Assembly (NCBI RefSeq): GCF_022605725.1
Contig: NC_065554.1
Coordinates: 20,541,100-20,605,099, forward strand
DNA length: 64,000 bases
Source of the DNA: Anthonomus grandis grandis
Taxonomy: Eukaryota > Arthropoda > Insecta > Coleoptera > Curculionidae
Reading direction: 5' to 3'
Shown: positions 21,011 to 34,660 of the stretch, piece after piece
Position numbering within the stretch: position 1 is the first letter of the stretch
How the letters are laid out: the number at the start of each line of letters is the position of its first letter
Position numbers and translations under genes: made by a program
The notes under the pieces: model-generated
Told to the model about the DNA's origin: nothing
What the model saw: only the letters and a program-made list of their open reading frames with translations
Databases searched by the model: none

Positions 21011-23330
21011 ATTTCAAGTTCTGAATACAGGTTATTTAACGTGTAAAGGTGCTAATACTAGCAGAAATAACAAATTAAAAAATCAGTATAGATAATATTA
21101 AAAATATTGTATCGAAAACAAATTGTTGAAAATTTATATATAAAATGAATAATAATTTGAATGAATATTTATGATTATATTTTAAAAATAATTAATAAAT
21201 AACTTATTTTTATAAACTCTGCAGTTTGTTGAGTATAATTTTAAACTGTTGCAATAATTAAAATATTATTCCTGCTCTATTGTTTAACGTATTAGTACCG
21301 ACTTTTTTTTGCTTATTAATTAATTAAAAAGTATAATAATTTTTTTTAATGATATCGTCTGGTTTATTTAATATGTCTTATTTAATATACGGAACCACCC
21401 GGGTATTTGGAAAATAAAGAATTTAACTAAATAAAAGCTCTAGAAAAGTCTAGATTTCTATAAAAATTATTTTTTTCGATATAGTAAATTTAATAAGAAA
21501 TAATGCTAATTAAATGATATTAATAATCAGTATTGCTCAGTATTGCTACCTCTATCATAGATGCAACCACGAAATCGACGAGGCATGTTGTCTATCAAGT
21601 TGTTTCTTCTTGGGAAACTGCTGAACTTATTTAAAAACACTAATTGTTCACCTTCTAAGGAGCATTTTCTAGCAAAAATAAAAGAAAATATTAAAGAAAT
21701 AGTCCACACTTGCAGTGGAGTTCTAGATTAAGGTATAATGAAAATCCCGCAGTTTCCCTCCACTTAATTAATTAACATGATTTGGTTTTTTAAGATTTCT
21801 GAAACTGGTATCAGTTATACACCCTAGGGTTTAATTTCATAAACAACCCCCTATTTATTTTTTTTATTTTATCATTTTTAATTTTATTTGTTTACATTAC
21901 CCCTGTCAAGAACAGAATGTATAATCCTGTTAAATTCACATTCTTTAATAAACAAATAAATAATATAAAATAGATTTTATTCTTGACTCTTAAACAGCTT
22001 ACATAATTTTGGCTGTAAATCCTATAACTTTTACATACTTATTATTAATTTTAATGCACTTATATTTCATAGGTTGACCAGCATGGAATGAATTTTATTT
22101 CATGAATTCTTAGGTTTTTTAGCTACAAAACAAGCTATATAAATAAAATAAGTTTAAATTATAATGAAAAACATTAATAAGGCCTATGTATCTAACGAAT
22201 CCTATAAATCATGTTTAATTTTGTAAACCTTTTTTGTGAACTGAAATAAATGTTAATCAAATTAATTCAATCAGGGAATCAGAGGTGATGAATATTGATT
22301 ACAAATGGTTGAGACTAAAGTTTCAGCTACAAGGGGTTGTACAGTACATTTTTTCCTATTTCTTCCATTGCTATGCTCTATAGCCACTTGGTTTTAACAT
22401 GGTGATATTAAGTCACTTATTTTATGCAGTTACACAATTTTTTTGAATTGTTGTTACTCCTTCTATGTATTAATTGGATTTATTCTAGCAAGAAAAACAT
22501 ATAATTTGATATTATAATATGAACAATATGATACAATTAACTGACTCATTTTGATTAAATACCACCTGCATCCCAGTATTTGATGGTCATTAAGGAACAG
22601 TTTGCACTCAAAACTTTCGTTGATCAAGCCGGTATACTATTTGAATAGTAGTTTGTTACGATATACTGCACGTCTTGACCATCTCTTAATTTAATCTTTG
22701 GTTAGAGTAGGAGGAATGCTTCAGTTCTGTTTTGACACGACACAGATCTTTTTGTGTATGTATTTAAACATAGACTTTTGTACTCAAGGAACCTCATGAA
22801 TATACCTCATATATTTTTTAGTGTGCTAAATATATCTTCAAAAAGATAATACTTACATTTACATTATTGTGCTAAAAATTTTTGTGAAGTTTCGACAGAA
22901 GGTTAAAAAAAATTTAAAATGTTTATAACAAAATCTGATAGGGCTAGATCTAGAAGGACCGGTGGAGAGAGAGGGTGAAAGAGATATCGAAGATATACAA
23001 ATACAGGCCAGGCAATTTAAAAGATATTATATATGAAGTTAAACAAGCTTTTAGGTAAGTTTTTTGATTATAACGGAGCTGAATATAAAAGAATTCATTT
23101 AAATATATTGTTTCACTACTAGTGTATTTCTGCCTGTCTATAAAGTAAATTTATCATAAATAATTGACCGTTAATTAATATTATAAAAATGATTTTATTT
23201 TGACAGCACACAAAATTCTAACGCACTAATGCTATCTCAACTTATGTTACTTCTAATACGTCATGCTTCAAATTTAAGCGTATTATAAAATTTAACTTAT
23301 AAAAATTTATTATTAATAATTTTATAAATT
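21011..23330. other. AT-rich DNA without recognised features
   Basis: No exon or transposon protein was recognised. A stretch near 21930-21970 ending in AATAAACAAATAAATAA could be a LINE 3' end but has no coding part. Confidence 0.45.
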
Positions 23331-23400
23331 TTTGTTTCGGATTTTTTTAACTATATTAAGTCATCTACAAGAATATCATGCTTTTAAATTATTATTTTAT

Positions 23401-23829
23401 ATGTATTTAAGAATTGGTTATCTTAAAATTCATTTCCCAGATCTATCTGTAAAAAGAATAACAAGTTTTTCTCTTTTTAAAGTAAAAAATTATTTAAAAA
23501 AAAACTGTTGCTACCTTTTTTGCTTACTTATTTCTACAGTTACATGGGGAATAGAGACATTGAAAGTTAACTATAAGAGCTTAATCTGCACTTTCGTGAA
23601 TCAGGTAAAACTTATGAAACACTATTACCATTACAATATACAATTAAAATACACATGTTGCATAAACAGACATCGACTGGGCAAGCATCTTAAAATTTCA
23701 AAAGAGCTATTACTATTCCAATTGCTCCTTTCACAGAGCATAAAACTCGCAATTAGCTGTTTTAAATTATTTATAAATTTTATGTCCAAATTAATTCCTA
23801 TAAACACGAGGATTGAAAGCCTGACCTAA
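23401..23829 (+). other. Unusually long open frame (142 codons from ATG), identity unknown
   Basis: The frame is open from 23332, has its first ATG at 23401 and ends in TAA at 23827-23829. The product is rich in Lys, Leu, Ile, Phe and Cys, as any translation of such AT-rich DNA would be, with a hydrophobic run (CYLFCLLISTVTW) that could be a membrane segment. I see no known motif. At this base composition a frame of this length is unlikely by chance, but no second exon, promoter or homolog supports a gene. Confidence 0.2.
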
Positions 23830-23919
23830 TTGCATTTAAATAAAATAATCTTAACAAATAAATTATATTAGATTTAACCTGGCAAAACTGTGACCTAATT
23901 TTCCTTAAAAATTTAAAAA

Positions 23920-24280
23920 CAATCCCCTTATGAAGATCACGCGTTTATCTCGCTACGCAATCAACTATTCCCGTAATTAATTCTTCAAACATCTGCCGAC
24001 ATTCCCTTTTCCTTACGCATAAGATTACGGGCGAGAGAAAAGAGCCTAACATTAATTATCTTTTAAATAGAAAGCAGGGCGTGGGGGGGTACGTCGCGCC
24101 TTGAAACTCAGTTTCTTGCTGCTAATTCGAAACTCGGTGCGTAAACAATCCGGCTGCGGAAACTTTGCCGCATAGCCAAGTTGTGATAAATTTGCCTCTT
24201 GCAGTGACAACTGAATGATTTAGGAATGTGGGTGGGCTGAAAGCACGCACTTTGTTTCCTGTAAATTGGATAATTGTTTT
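23920..24280. other. GC-richer non-coding island
   Basis: It contains segments such as GGGCGTGGGGGGGTACGTCG and AATCCGGCTGCGGAAACTTT with many CpG. No frame or transposon motif explains it; it is a candidate conserved regulatory element. Confidence 0.4.
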
Positions 24281-25439
24281 TAGGTCTACTTTAAAATTAA
24301 TTTTAACTAGTTAAACGGAAAATATTACTATTTTAAATCATGTCAGTAAGAATGTTTCCCAGTAATTTTCTTGAATGTCAGTTCATGAAGGTCAATTTTC
24401 CTAAAGACCACTTTCTCGAATTGCAATTAACATGAACAATTTTTTTCTATAACTATTTTATACTCGATCAAAATTTTTCTCAAGTAACTGTTATCCTAAA
24501 CAGAATTTTTGCATGAATCTCCATTTTCCGAGAAAGAATGTGACATCAATAGAAAAAGGTGTTTTTTCTCAAATAAAAATCGTTGAAATGAAGTACTGAA
24601 TAACTCAACAGTAAGTAAATTTTATTGCGTTTTATTCGGGAAAGTAACAATTCGAGAATCGGCATTCGGGATAATGGGTGGGAACAGTAACAATTAGGAA
24701 CATAGTTATGAACACAAACATTATTCGTTGATTTTTTTTACGACTTTGTTCTATGTATTGTTAAATTTAGGTAGAAATTTATGACTCCTAGATAATCAAA
24801 CTTATTTTCAAGGATTCACTGAACCTGCCAAGTTAAAAGGTACCAAAAGAATCCATTTTTTTGTAAATTTATAGTTTTTCTGTAAATTAGCGTAATTATG
24901 GTGAATTTGGCCATCTTTTTCTATTTTTTTTGTAACTTTTTTTTACTTTAAGAGTGTGTGTCCCAAATTTAGACCTCACAGTGTATTAAAAAATTAAGTT
25001 TCTGGTTTTGAACGTATAGGAACATACATCTTTCTTATCTACTATTCCTTAACTTATCAACATAAAACTGAATCATAAAAATTAAATAAATAAATGCTCG
25101 GAAGAATAAAAACATTTGCTTCTTGGCTTATTGTTGATTCTAGTTTGCCCACAATATCACCTACAATTTAACCCATGTTAAAAATAATTCTACGCCCCTA
25201 TTATTAATGTGTTTTAATTATAACTAAGGAAACCTAGACTAAGGTAGAGGTGTGTATTGTATAAAAATAAATTTTATATTTTTTTTTATTAATTTTTTTT
25301 TTACGGATTTTACATGAATGTGATTTTAATTGTGTTTGTGGTTTTTGTTGGTTTAATTTTTGTATACGTAAAGAACATTTATTTTAATAGTGTTTTTTAT
25401 GTATTTAAAATTACTTTGTTGCATCTCTGCAATTACTTG

Positions 25440-25560
25440 AATACATTTCACTATCCTAAAGATGACTTAATATGAGTCGAAACGTCGAGATTTAAGTAAA
25501 CAGGTTTCTGTTTTATTTCTGACACCACCAAAACCAACCCAATCCAACCTAACCCTCTGC
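25440..25560 (+). repeat. Penelope-type repeat with degenerate hammerhead core
   Basis: CTAAAGA (normally CTGANGA) is followed by a GACT...AGTC hairpin and GAAACGTC. The right flank (TTCTGTTTTATTTCTGACACC) resembles the flank of the 47.3-kb copies. The G to A change in the first box would abolish activity. Confidence 0.45.
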
Positions 25561-25804
25561 AATATTTTAAACTATATCCCAGTTCATTGGATCGTTTCGC
25601 TATTAAAAGACAAATATATAGAATATTTTATTGTATTCAATTTTGTTTTGAATAACTTTAGATTTTCTCTGCGACTTGGCGTCTATTTAAAAAAATCAAA
25701 TTTAGAGTTCTCCAAAAAACTACAAAGAAAAGATATGACAATTTTAAAATCAATTAAAGACGTGATTCTAAAATGTCACATCTATATGATTCTATTAAGA
25801 ATTC

Positions 25805-25968
25805 AAAGTTTTTGCTTTGCAGCATCCTTGATTTTTAAAAAGTATTTGATATGCTTAAATACAATGTTCTTAAAAGAATAGACTATAGGATACGTGCTTT
25901 CAGTTACAAGTTACTAAGCAGCTATCTTTCTAACAGAAAATTGTTATTAAACATCAATGACGTTTAAA
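25805..25968 (+). pseudogene. LINE reverse-transcriptase fragment
   Basis: One frame reads CSILDF, a stop, KVFDMLKYNVL and YKLLSSYLSNRKLLLNI. This matches the LDxxKAFDxVxHxxLL...SYLSNR block of Jockey/CR1-like reverse transcriptases. The first catalytic Asp region is present but broken by a stop. Confidence 0.65.
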
Positions 25969-25999
25969 GTTGGTTTTGACTTAAATCATTTATTGATAA

Positions 26000-27640
26000 T
26001 AAGTATATATTAATTATTTATATATTTTGTAGTGAAATTTTGGATTATCAAAAAGTATCAGACCCTGCCCTGTCATTGAGAAATATTTCAAATAAGAGCT
26101 TTAAGATTGCAAAGTAAGATCTAATTGCTAATCTTGAATATGACGAATTGGGATTTATAATTATTGTAAGCTCAACTTGCACCCTTCAAAAAAAGTCCCT
26201 ATTTTCGACTTTAAGGTAAACTCACCAAAGGTCTAAACAGCTGATTACTGTAAATTCAATGTCAACTTTGAGGTCCCTAAAACTAATAAAAAATCCTAAA
26301 ACTTTTTTCTGATAAAATTTCTCCAATATATTAAAAGAGGTAGATAGATTGAAAGGGTACAATTTACAAAACCAATAAACGCAAAGCCTCAATCTTAAAA
26401 ACACACGTGTAGTTAGTAGATTGTATGTGTGTATGATGGTCTTTTACCATTCCTGCATTCCTTCCTCATTGTAACCTATAATTTATTTCATTATTTAAAA
26501 TTTAAAAAAAATTAGATGCTCTTAACAAGTCCAGTGTGACATTTTAGACCAGACTCTCAACAGATGATAATGTGATGCCAGCAAAAGAAACTATCCATCT
26601 TTTAAAATAATAAATATCTACTATTTGTTGCTAAATCTTACAAGGATTACTAAATATGGGACTTCTCGATATCAATTAAAATAAAAAAATTCACAAGACC
26701 TAACTGAGTACTTAAAACTGACTTTAGACAGTGACTTAAAATAAGCCCTTCATAGAAGTTAACCTAAAATGAGGGAGCTTATTTCAAAACTCAGATAACT
26801 TAATGAAGGTTTTTAATATTAATAAATTTAATTTCAATTATCACTAGGATTAATTTTAGGAGGATTTTATTTTATTTTTACTTTCTCGATACTCAATTAC
26901 AGCATACAACTATCACTAGATGGTTAGTACCTACGAAACTTGAAATAATGAATAACGGTTAATTAATCATTACAGCATGATTGACACTATGAAATTAAAG
27001 CTTTTGATGTATTCACTGAATTAAAAAAAAAAAGTAAGGAATTAAAATACCAAATCTTTTCATTAAACTTATTACACTTCATTAAACTTACACTATTGGC
27101 AAAATTAATACTTTCTTGTGATATTTCTCCTTCCCTAAGGTTTAACTATTTCCAAAAATTTCAAATTTTAGTTTTAATTTCTAATAGGTTTATTTTAATA
27201 TTAGCGGTTAGTACTTTTGGGTATACTACGTGTTTTGTTTTTGTTTCTTAATTACCATAAAATTAAACCCAATTTAAATTAGCTCTAGGAAATAGTATTA
27301 AAACCAAAATCTATAAGAGTATGCGTATCTTATAGATAATTTTTTATGAAGATTTGATCTTTTTATTTTCCTATTATAACTCAGCTTCAACATGGAGCAC
27401 AACTCGATAAGTAAAAAATAACATTAAATGAAATAGTTTTGTTATTGTTTTAAATTTTTTGCCCTCGTTTCTGGATTACGATTGTTTATATCACGAGTGT
27501 TATATTATTGATTCTTTAAATATTCTATATAGTAATTTATAACAACTAAGCACTATTTTACGAACCGTAAATAAGCAAACAAATTAACCAATTTAATAAT
27601 AAGGAACCACTTAAAAATTTTATAATCCATAAAATAGTGA
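26000..27640. other. AT-rich DNA without recognised features
   Basis: Nothing gene-like or repeat-like stands out on either strand. Confidence 0.5.
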
Positions 27641-27649
27641 AACTGATAA

Positions 27650-28030
27650 ATTTAAGAGCTGCCATTCCGATTCACATCCCTCTCACGTAACCCCATAGTT
27701 TTACGACCGAATTAAACAACTTTAAATAGAGAGTATCTCAAGAAAATATTAAAAGAATAATTAAATTCGCTACGAGTACTTCATTCGCAGCATCCGCTCG
27801 TGTTTTACTGCACCTTAAAATGCCCTTCTAGAGACTAATCGCCGTTTTAAGTATAATTTCTTTGTTAGTTTGGACGGTTTAATTTGTAATTGAGTCGGTG
27901 TCGGCTCGAAGGGAGTGCATTTTAAAGTTGCTGGGAGTAAACTTTGGAAATTCTTAAGAATAAACTTATTACGCTGAATTAAGACCGCACATTTATTACA
28001 AAAGTGATAATGCATATCTTGCATTCATTG
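27650..28030. other. GC-richer non-coding island
   Basis: It includes TACTTCATTCGCAGCATCCG and GAGTCGGTGTCGGCTCGAAG. The open minus-strand frame at 28024-27815 has no motif and is probably incidental. Candidate regulatory element. Confidence 0.35.
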
Positions 28031-29235
28031 CAATAAGTAGTAATATCTTTCCGTTAAGCAAGTAATTCAATTACAGGAAATACAGAAGAGTTCCTAAATA
28101 TCAAAAAAAAATTAAAGTTGTGACAAAAGAAAAAAAACAAATAACCCTATATAAAAAATAGCATATATCTAAATTAATAAATATTACAATAAATAATGGA
28201 AAGAAGAAAATATCTTAATAGAAATTCTTTTTCAAGTATAGTGTCTAATAAGATAGATCCTATCTATAGAGAGCTTAACTTCAAATTGAAACCGTATTAC
28301 ATAGGTAGGTACATTGTAAGTGCTTAATATTGTTATTAGTTATAAATTTTAAAAATAAAAGAATCTAGTTGGCATATTAATAATATTTTGTATAAAATTT
28401 AGCCAAAAAATTGATGCTAGTTTATGTCTTCTTGTTTGCAAATAATTAATTTCAAATTTGTTAAGTAGTTCAGAATAATAAAGTCCTGTAAATAAATACG
28501 ATCTTCTTTATACGCCGTGTACTTTAAAAACTTCCGTTAAACCGTTTTAAGTTATCTGCTATTATTTTCATAAACTAGTGTCCAAATTAGACATCTTTGG
28601 ACTCACAAATCTGAACTATAGAAATTTGATTGTGCGAGTATTTAAAAAGCACAATTACAAATAATAAATCCTAAGTATTTAGAGGTGACTGAGACAACAC
28701 TATTATAATAAACTAACCTATCAACATTTTGGTAAAAAGTGATTGATTTCAAAATCTGTGATTTCAGTATATCTTATCAAAGAGTATTTATCTCCAGGGC
28801 AGTTAAATAGAATTAAATTTTTCTTTGGACAAAAGGAAACGATACATCATTTAAAATTATTTAAATAATGTTTTTCTAATAATATATTTTTATAGTGTAA
28901 AAATATTTTTTCCAGTTTTTGTTTTAGTATTGTAGCAGAAGTAAAAGTATGAGATTTCGATTTCGATAGATACCTATATATAAAATATTTGAGTTTACTT
29001 TAAATTTTATTTTTGGATAAATTTTATACATTTTTTTAAATTTTTATTATAACCAAAGCATTAAAAAAAAGAATGAAAAAAGAATAATAATTAAAAAGTG
29101 ATATTTTAAAGAATTTCCTTTATTAAGTAGAAATAAGTATTTAAGCAATCATTGGTATATTTCTGACCAAATAGTTAAAAATTATCAATAGAGCAACAAA
29201 TAGTTTAAATCAAAACTATATTTTTTTCTGCAAAT

Positions 29236-30430
29236 GTACCCAATTTAAAATGTTATGCATAACCTAAATGGACCTGATAATTCTTTTAATATTTTATTTC
29301 TTAGAAGTTGTCTATGCGATAGCTTCAGCAATTATTTGAATTAATGCTTATAATTCTGTTTGACTTGAGTTAAACATTTTTATTAATTTGTTATAACTTC
29401 AGATATCTTGCATTTTTAGTAAATATTAGGAAGTTGCTGTTAAAGATGCCTGGTGTTTTAGAGATTATTGGAAAGTTAGATATAATTAAGCTAATATTCA
29501 ACTATCTATCTTTCTAATTTACTATCTATTTAATAAGAATTAATATAAAAAACTTTATTGTTTCTTGATTGATTTAAAATTGCAAAAATCATACCGATAC
29601 ATATAGAGTTATCTACAATGAACCCTTGAAATTGTCGGTAAATTTGTTCCAATTTTGGTAAAATCTTCAAGAACTTTCTGAAGAGTAAAACAGAAGATAA
29701 TATAAATTATAATTTTTCTGTCATTCAAATATTTTGTTTTTGTGTCTGCGTTACAAAACTAAATATACTTTTATGAGATTTGAATAAAAAGAATAAAAAA
29801 ATAATTACCTTAATGAGGTAAAAAGAACTAAAATTTTGACCTAATTCAAAATAAGTTTTGCATAACCTAAATGGATCTGATATCGGTTTTGTTATTTTAT
29901 TTCTTAGGGGTTATCTATGTAATAGCTTTATCGTTCATTATATACACCAAATATTTAAATTATTGCTTATTTTCGTTGGATCTGAATTACAACATTTTAC
30001 CAATTTATTATAAATTCAGATATATTGCATTTCAAGTAAATGTTAAGTTGTTGCTGATGGCTTTTAAAAAATTATACTTATGTTTTCAAGATTTTTATAA
30101 TAAAAGATAGATTTTATTCACAAAAAAATATGAATTTAATAAATATAGGAAACTTGTTTATTGATCCTTAATGAAATTGATTAACTTAGCAATCAGAAAG
30201 GGGTTCCCACGATTGTCTTTTATATTGACAAATAAAAAAGTCAGAATTCTTGATAAAATCTTTAAGACCTTACTAAACAGTCGAATTCATACTGAATTAT
30301 ATATTAAATTGATATGTTTACATTGATTACATAATTTATTTAGCAGATTTTATTATTTATAACTGATTTTTAATGAGTTCATACTGGCTTGATAAATTGA
30401 TATTTAAATGATAATACCTATTATTTAATA
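29236..30430 (+). repeat. Tandem duplication of about 600 bp, two diverged copies
   Basis: Copy 1 (29236-29835) and copy 2 (29836-30430) share in order TGCATAACCTAAATGGA, TTTATTTCTTAG, TTGCATTT...AGTAAAT and later blocks. The start word recurs near 33187 and 36304. The frame at 29871-30110 lies inside copy 2 and has no partner frame in copy 1, so I do not call it a gene. Confidence 0.6.
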
Positions 30431-30819
30431 GTATTGCTTTTGCGGTCCTTTTCTCCACGGTTTTTTTTCTTTGTCAATGCCTTGCCATAATACTTGTTTT
30501 TTGTTTAAATAAGTTTGTGTTAAGATTATTCCACGTACGTGTTTACGTCGACGCAATTGTTTTTTATAATCGCGGAGTAATATCCTTTACCACAAATTGT
30601 AATTCATAGAGCAAAATATTTATATACATTATGTTCACTATGTATACTATGTATGACTTTGTTAGCTAAACTGAGCTGATACTTAAATAAAAGTCAACAA
30701 ATTTCCTTAGAGCAAGTGCACAAACTTGACTCCGTAAACAAAATACATAGACAACGCAATCTTGGCAATTGAATGCCAAACCCCAATATATAAACTCCTA
30801 TCCTTACCGTTTACATTTT

Positions 30820-31200
30820 CTATTGTCTTCTAAGGTATCCGATCGAAGATACGAACCAGAAAATTTAAATATTTATTCAAAATATTAGAAATCGATAAAA
30901 GTGCCGCCAGCTGGGTCTCCTTCTCGATTGATTTTACCTCAACAGCAAGCGAATTTCTAAACTTTCGAACGGCAATAAAAATAAATCTAAGACGACTTAA
31001 AGATTCCCTCCTTCGTAAATGGCCGGGCATCTTTAACGGCTGCTTCATTAAATCGTCATCTTGCACGGAGGGAAAAACAAACATTTCCCGCACTTAAGGA
31101 CCGCAGAAAAAATGACTGTCTGCGGACAAAAACAGCCTTAATGGCATCGCAGTGAGAAACACAACAATTTGAGTCTGGTTTTGTGTTTCAAGCTGAGCGA
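30820..31200. other. GC-richer non-coding island
   Basis: It includes TGCCGCCAGCTGGGTCTCCT and ATGGCCGGGCATCTTTAACG. A minus-strand frame at 31093-30830 begins only with GTG and shows no domain. Candidate regulatory element. Confidence 0.4.
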
Positions 31201-31359
31201 GTGAGGTGGGAAAATTGAGAATTGGATAGAGAGAGGGATGTAAGATATGTTTTAGGGTAGTTTTTTGGGCCAAAGCGATTCTGTTTTTGGGGTTGTTTAG
31301 TGGTGATTTTTCTAAGAAAATGGGTCATATATTAGAGTTTATATGTTCTTTTTTTTACA

Positions 31360-31900
31360 AGCGATAGGCTCCTGAAGAGCTCGCGAACCAGAAAATAAAA
31401 AAGTTCTTTGTTGTTTTAAACCGTCTTGCCAGAAAATTCGAACATAAAAAATACTACTTAATCTGATTGATTTAAGTTTGATAATAAATTCTCTTTACTA
31501 AGCTCTCTCAAGTAATAAATAAAGTAAAGAAAAGCCCTAGGGATAACTCTCCGGAGACGCCAAAATAATAAAACAAAGAAAAATAATAAGATCCCAAAAA
31601 AGATTTGAGATAAGAGAGGTTTAATCCGTGAGAAATTCCTCATCTGTCCCCAGCCCGAAGGGTTCTTTCGGATTTGATTTCGCTTTTGGAAATCAAAAAT
31701 TATCAGAATTTCCGGAAAAAAGTTGTCGAGGAAAAATTGAAGTTATCCAAAAGGTGCACGCCCCTTATCTTCGACTCTACTTTAATGAGGAAACTTTAGC
31801 GGCTCTGTTTGACAAAACTAGTTTCAGTTTTGAGTTTCCTAATACTCGCGGCAGTTTATAAAGTTTTACTGAGCGGGAGCGAGTTTATGTACTATTATTA
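31360..31900. other. GC-richer non-coding island
   Basis: It includes GGGATAACTCTCCGGAGACG and CCCAGCCCGAAGGGTTCTTT. A 77-codon plus-strand frame from a TTG-less ATG region (31628-31861) has no recognisable motif. Candidate regulatory element. Confidence 0.35.
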
Positions 31901-33980
31901 TCGCGAAACATATTATATATTCTGGTATGTATGCGAATTAGGAAGTTGTAATGCCTTGTCTTGCTAAGTTGTGGAGCTTCTTTCTTGTGTCAGCCAGGTT
32001 TCAAGTAATTTTATACAGCTTAGTTTTGATTAGGTAAAGCTTCTCGGAAGTAGGAAAATACAAGATAACAAGGAAATTTAAATTTTCTTAAGTTAAAAAT
32101 TCATTTGAGAAATTATTTTAATTTTAATTAAAAAAAAAGAATTATATAATGAATTTTTATTTATTGTATTTATCTGTAAGTAGAAAGAAAGAAATTTGCT
32201 GGTATTTTCATATATTTAGACCGTGTGAATTTTTGCACATTGGACTTGCTACTGTCCAGGGTATATTGTGTAGAAACTGTCCAGAGTATATAAGTGTTGA
32301 AAACTTTGTACACTGTAGGAGAAGGTACTACTGATCCTTATGAAGCACAATTCTAAGAGATATTTCTTACGTCTTTGGGTTCTGGAATTGCCTGATGCGG
32401 AATATCTCCGCTTCAATAAAACTAACTTCTTTATTAGGCTTTCTTTAGAGGGCTTGGTCTCAAGAGGCCTGGCTTATGATTTTTAATTATCTGATGGTCA
32501 CAAAATAAACGTACAGCCTATGAAATGTAATTTTATAATTAGAAGTGTTATGAAATTTATCTATTTAAAAAACCCTTTTTAAATGGCATAAAATAGATAC
32601 ATACATATTCATTTATATATTTTATTAAGAAAATATTTATTTTCTGATTTTCTCAGATAACAAGTAAATTTTCTCATATTTTCTTTAAAAGAACGCTGTG
32701 CATTTAAATGTCCTCTTATCCTTAATTTACAACTTTTCTCCATCTTTTCCACGTATTCTAAATCGCATTTTCCGGTTCGGTCTATAAAGATCCTTTCTTC
32801 CAAACTACAGCAATTTAGTTCCGAGTATGTGAAAAAATGCTTTTTATATTACCAGCAAAGCTATAAAAAGTCTTCCAAAGATGACTCTGACAAATAGAAA
32901 AAGATCTTACGAACTTATACTTTATTTTTTATTAAAGCGTCTATATTTAACTCTATCTGAATGTATAAAAATTTTTTCACCGGCTATAAGGATTTAAATA
33001 AAAATAGCAACTGTATTTAAAAAAACTAATAAATTTAAAAAAATATATAAATACAATAAAACCAAAATAATCATTTATCTAGAATGTATCTTAAAACCTT
33101 AACTTATAAAAACAACATAACTAGGAATTAGGTTTAGATATCTCCGGAGATTAGATTATTCCTATCTAGGTAATGTAGCATACATTATGCATAACTTAAA
33201 TGGATATGGTATTATATTTACTAATTAAAACAGTATAAGAAATAAAGTTATGTTCGTAAGCAAGTTTTTTCTTGAGAGGATCTATTTTTTTAATGTTTAC
33301 CCCACCAAGTAATACATTACATTGCACATATTTTAATTACCATATACATCATTTCTACAGAGTTGTTATATTTTAAAGTTTTTGTAAAAGTTAAAATGCT
33401 AAAACGTAACAAATAAATTGTTTTGAAATAACTAAAAAAAATTTTGTTTTCAAACTTCTTATAGTATCTGTTTTTAAAAAGCTGCCAAGTTTGCAAGAAA
33501 ATAGAAAGCAAGTCATATAATTTACATAAAATAAGTTATAATTTTTATATAAAATAAAAATTAAACATCCTCTTTTGAAGTCTTTTAATTATCGTAAGTT
33601 AATGAAAAAAAACTAAATGGTAGTACTTGTGTTTTTTTTTAATTTAACTTAACAGCTTTTTTTAACTTTTAATGCAAAATTAATAAGTAGGAAAAATGCA
33701 AATTGGAAAAACTATCATACAGATTAAGAGAACCAGAACCATCGTAATTTTGTTATAGGGTGAGTGAACTGTTAAATTTTAAATGGCACTACCCCATTAA
33801 GTAGTATTTATATGCTTAAGAAATATTTCTCAAACAAATTCTTTAGAATCGAGTAATGGAAAAAAAATATTTTATTGAAAGTGTATTTTATTTAACGAGA
33901 TGTTTAAAATCCATTTAGTTTTACTATAAGCAAAAGTATAACCTATTTTTAACTTCTGTTCTAATAGTCCTAAACAAATC
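31901..33980. other. AT-rich DNA with one dispersed-repeat word
   Basis: No gene is seen. TGCATAACTTAAATGGA near 33187 links this region to the 29-30 kb duplication. Confidence 0.45.
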
Positions 33981-33989
33981 ATGGAATAG

Positions 33990-34660
33990 ATTTGAATTCT
34001 CTTACAATGGGTTATCAAAAACCTTCTGCTCCAGTAGATTGTGTTTTACATACAACAGTTTATAAGTGACCAAGTAAAAAAGTCAAGGGCTATTAGATAA
34101 GGAGGTCACGACGACCATTCTATTAAACTACTTTAACTGGTCCACTGAATTAGAAAAAAGTCATTAACTTATAGACGAACAGACAGAATAAAGTGTGACG
34201 GTGCAACATCTTGTTGTAAATATAATGAGTTTTTATCTATATTTCTGTTGCCACTAGAACAAATTCTTCGATAATAAGGGGCTGAATAATGATTTCTAAT
34301 ATATTCAAACAAATAATTTATTTGCTATCGTGTTTGCTCACAATAAATATTGGCTCGACAACAGTCTCACTTAATGGTCCTGCCCACACTTTTATATTTT
34401 GAGTTACGATGTGTGTCTTTTCCTAACACAATGTAATTTTTTTTCACTCCAGTTATCTCTTGCTTGTTCACGGATGATTTTAAAAGAAGTGCATTCGTTA
34501 CTGAAACAAATATTTTCCAGCTACGTTTTTGTTATTCTATCGTAAAATTGGTTTCTCTTGTCAGGATGATTTTTATGCAACTCTTGACGCATTTGTATTT
34601 TGTATGAATGAAAATAACTCCTAATTTTAAATATTTGACGAATAGCTTCTTGGTAAATAA
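33990..34660 (-). pseudogene. Tc3-like (DUF4817 family) transposase remnant
   Basis: Minus-strand frames read FHSYKIQMRQELHKNHPDKR, NICFSNECTSF, KCGQDH/VWAGPLSETVVEPIFI, and then PLTFLLGHL...KTQSTGAE. These equal the family blocks HPYKIQ...EL, ICFSDECTF (first or second Asp block), VWAGILG..IVGPIF and TPLDFFLWGxLK (third Asp). There are many stops and frameshifts. It belongs to the same superfamily as the 11.7-12.9 kb element. Confidence 0.75.

Noticed and set aside
25520..25560. CCAACCTAACCCT resembling insect telomeric TTAGG repeats.
   Set aside because: Only one or two imperfect units; part of the repeat flank.
30830..31093. 87-codon minus-strand frame.
   Set aside because: It starts only with GTG, has no domain and lies in a GC-richer island where stops are rarer.
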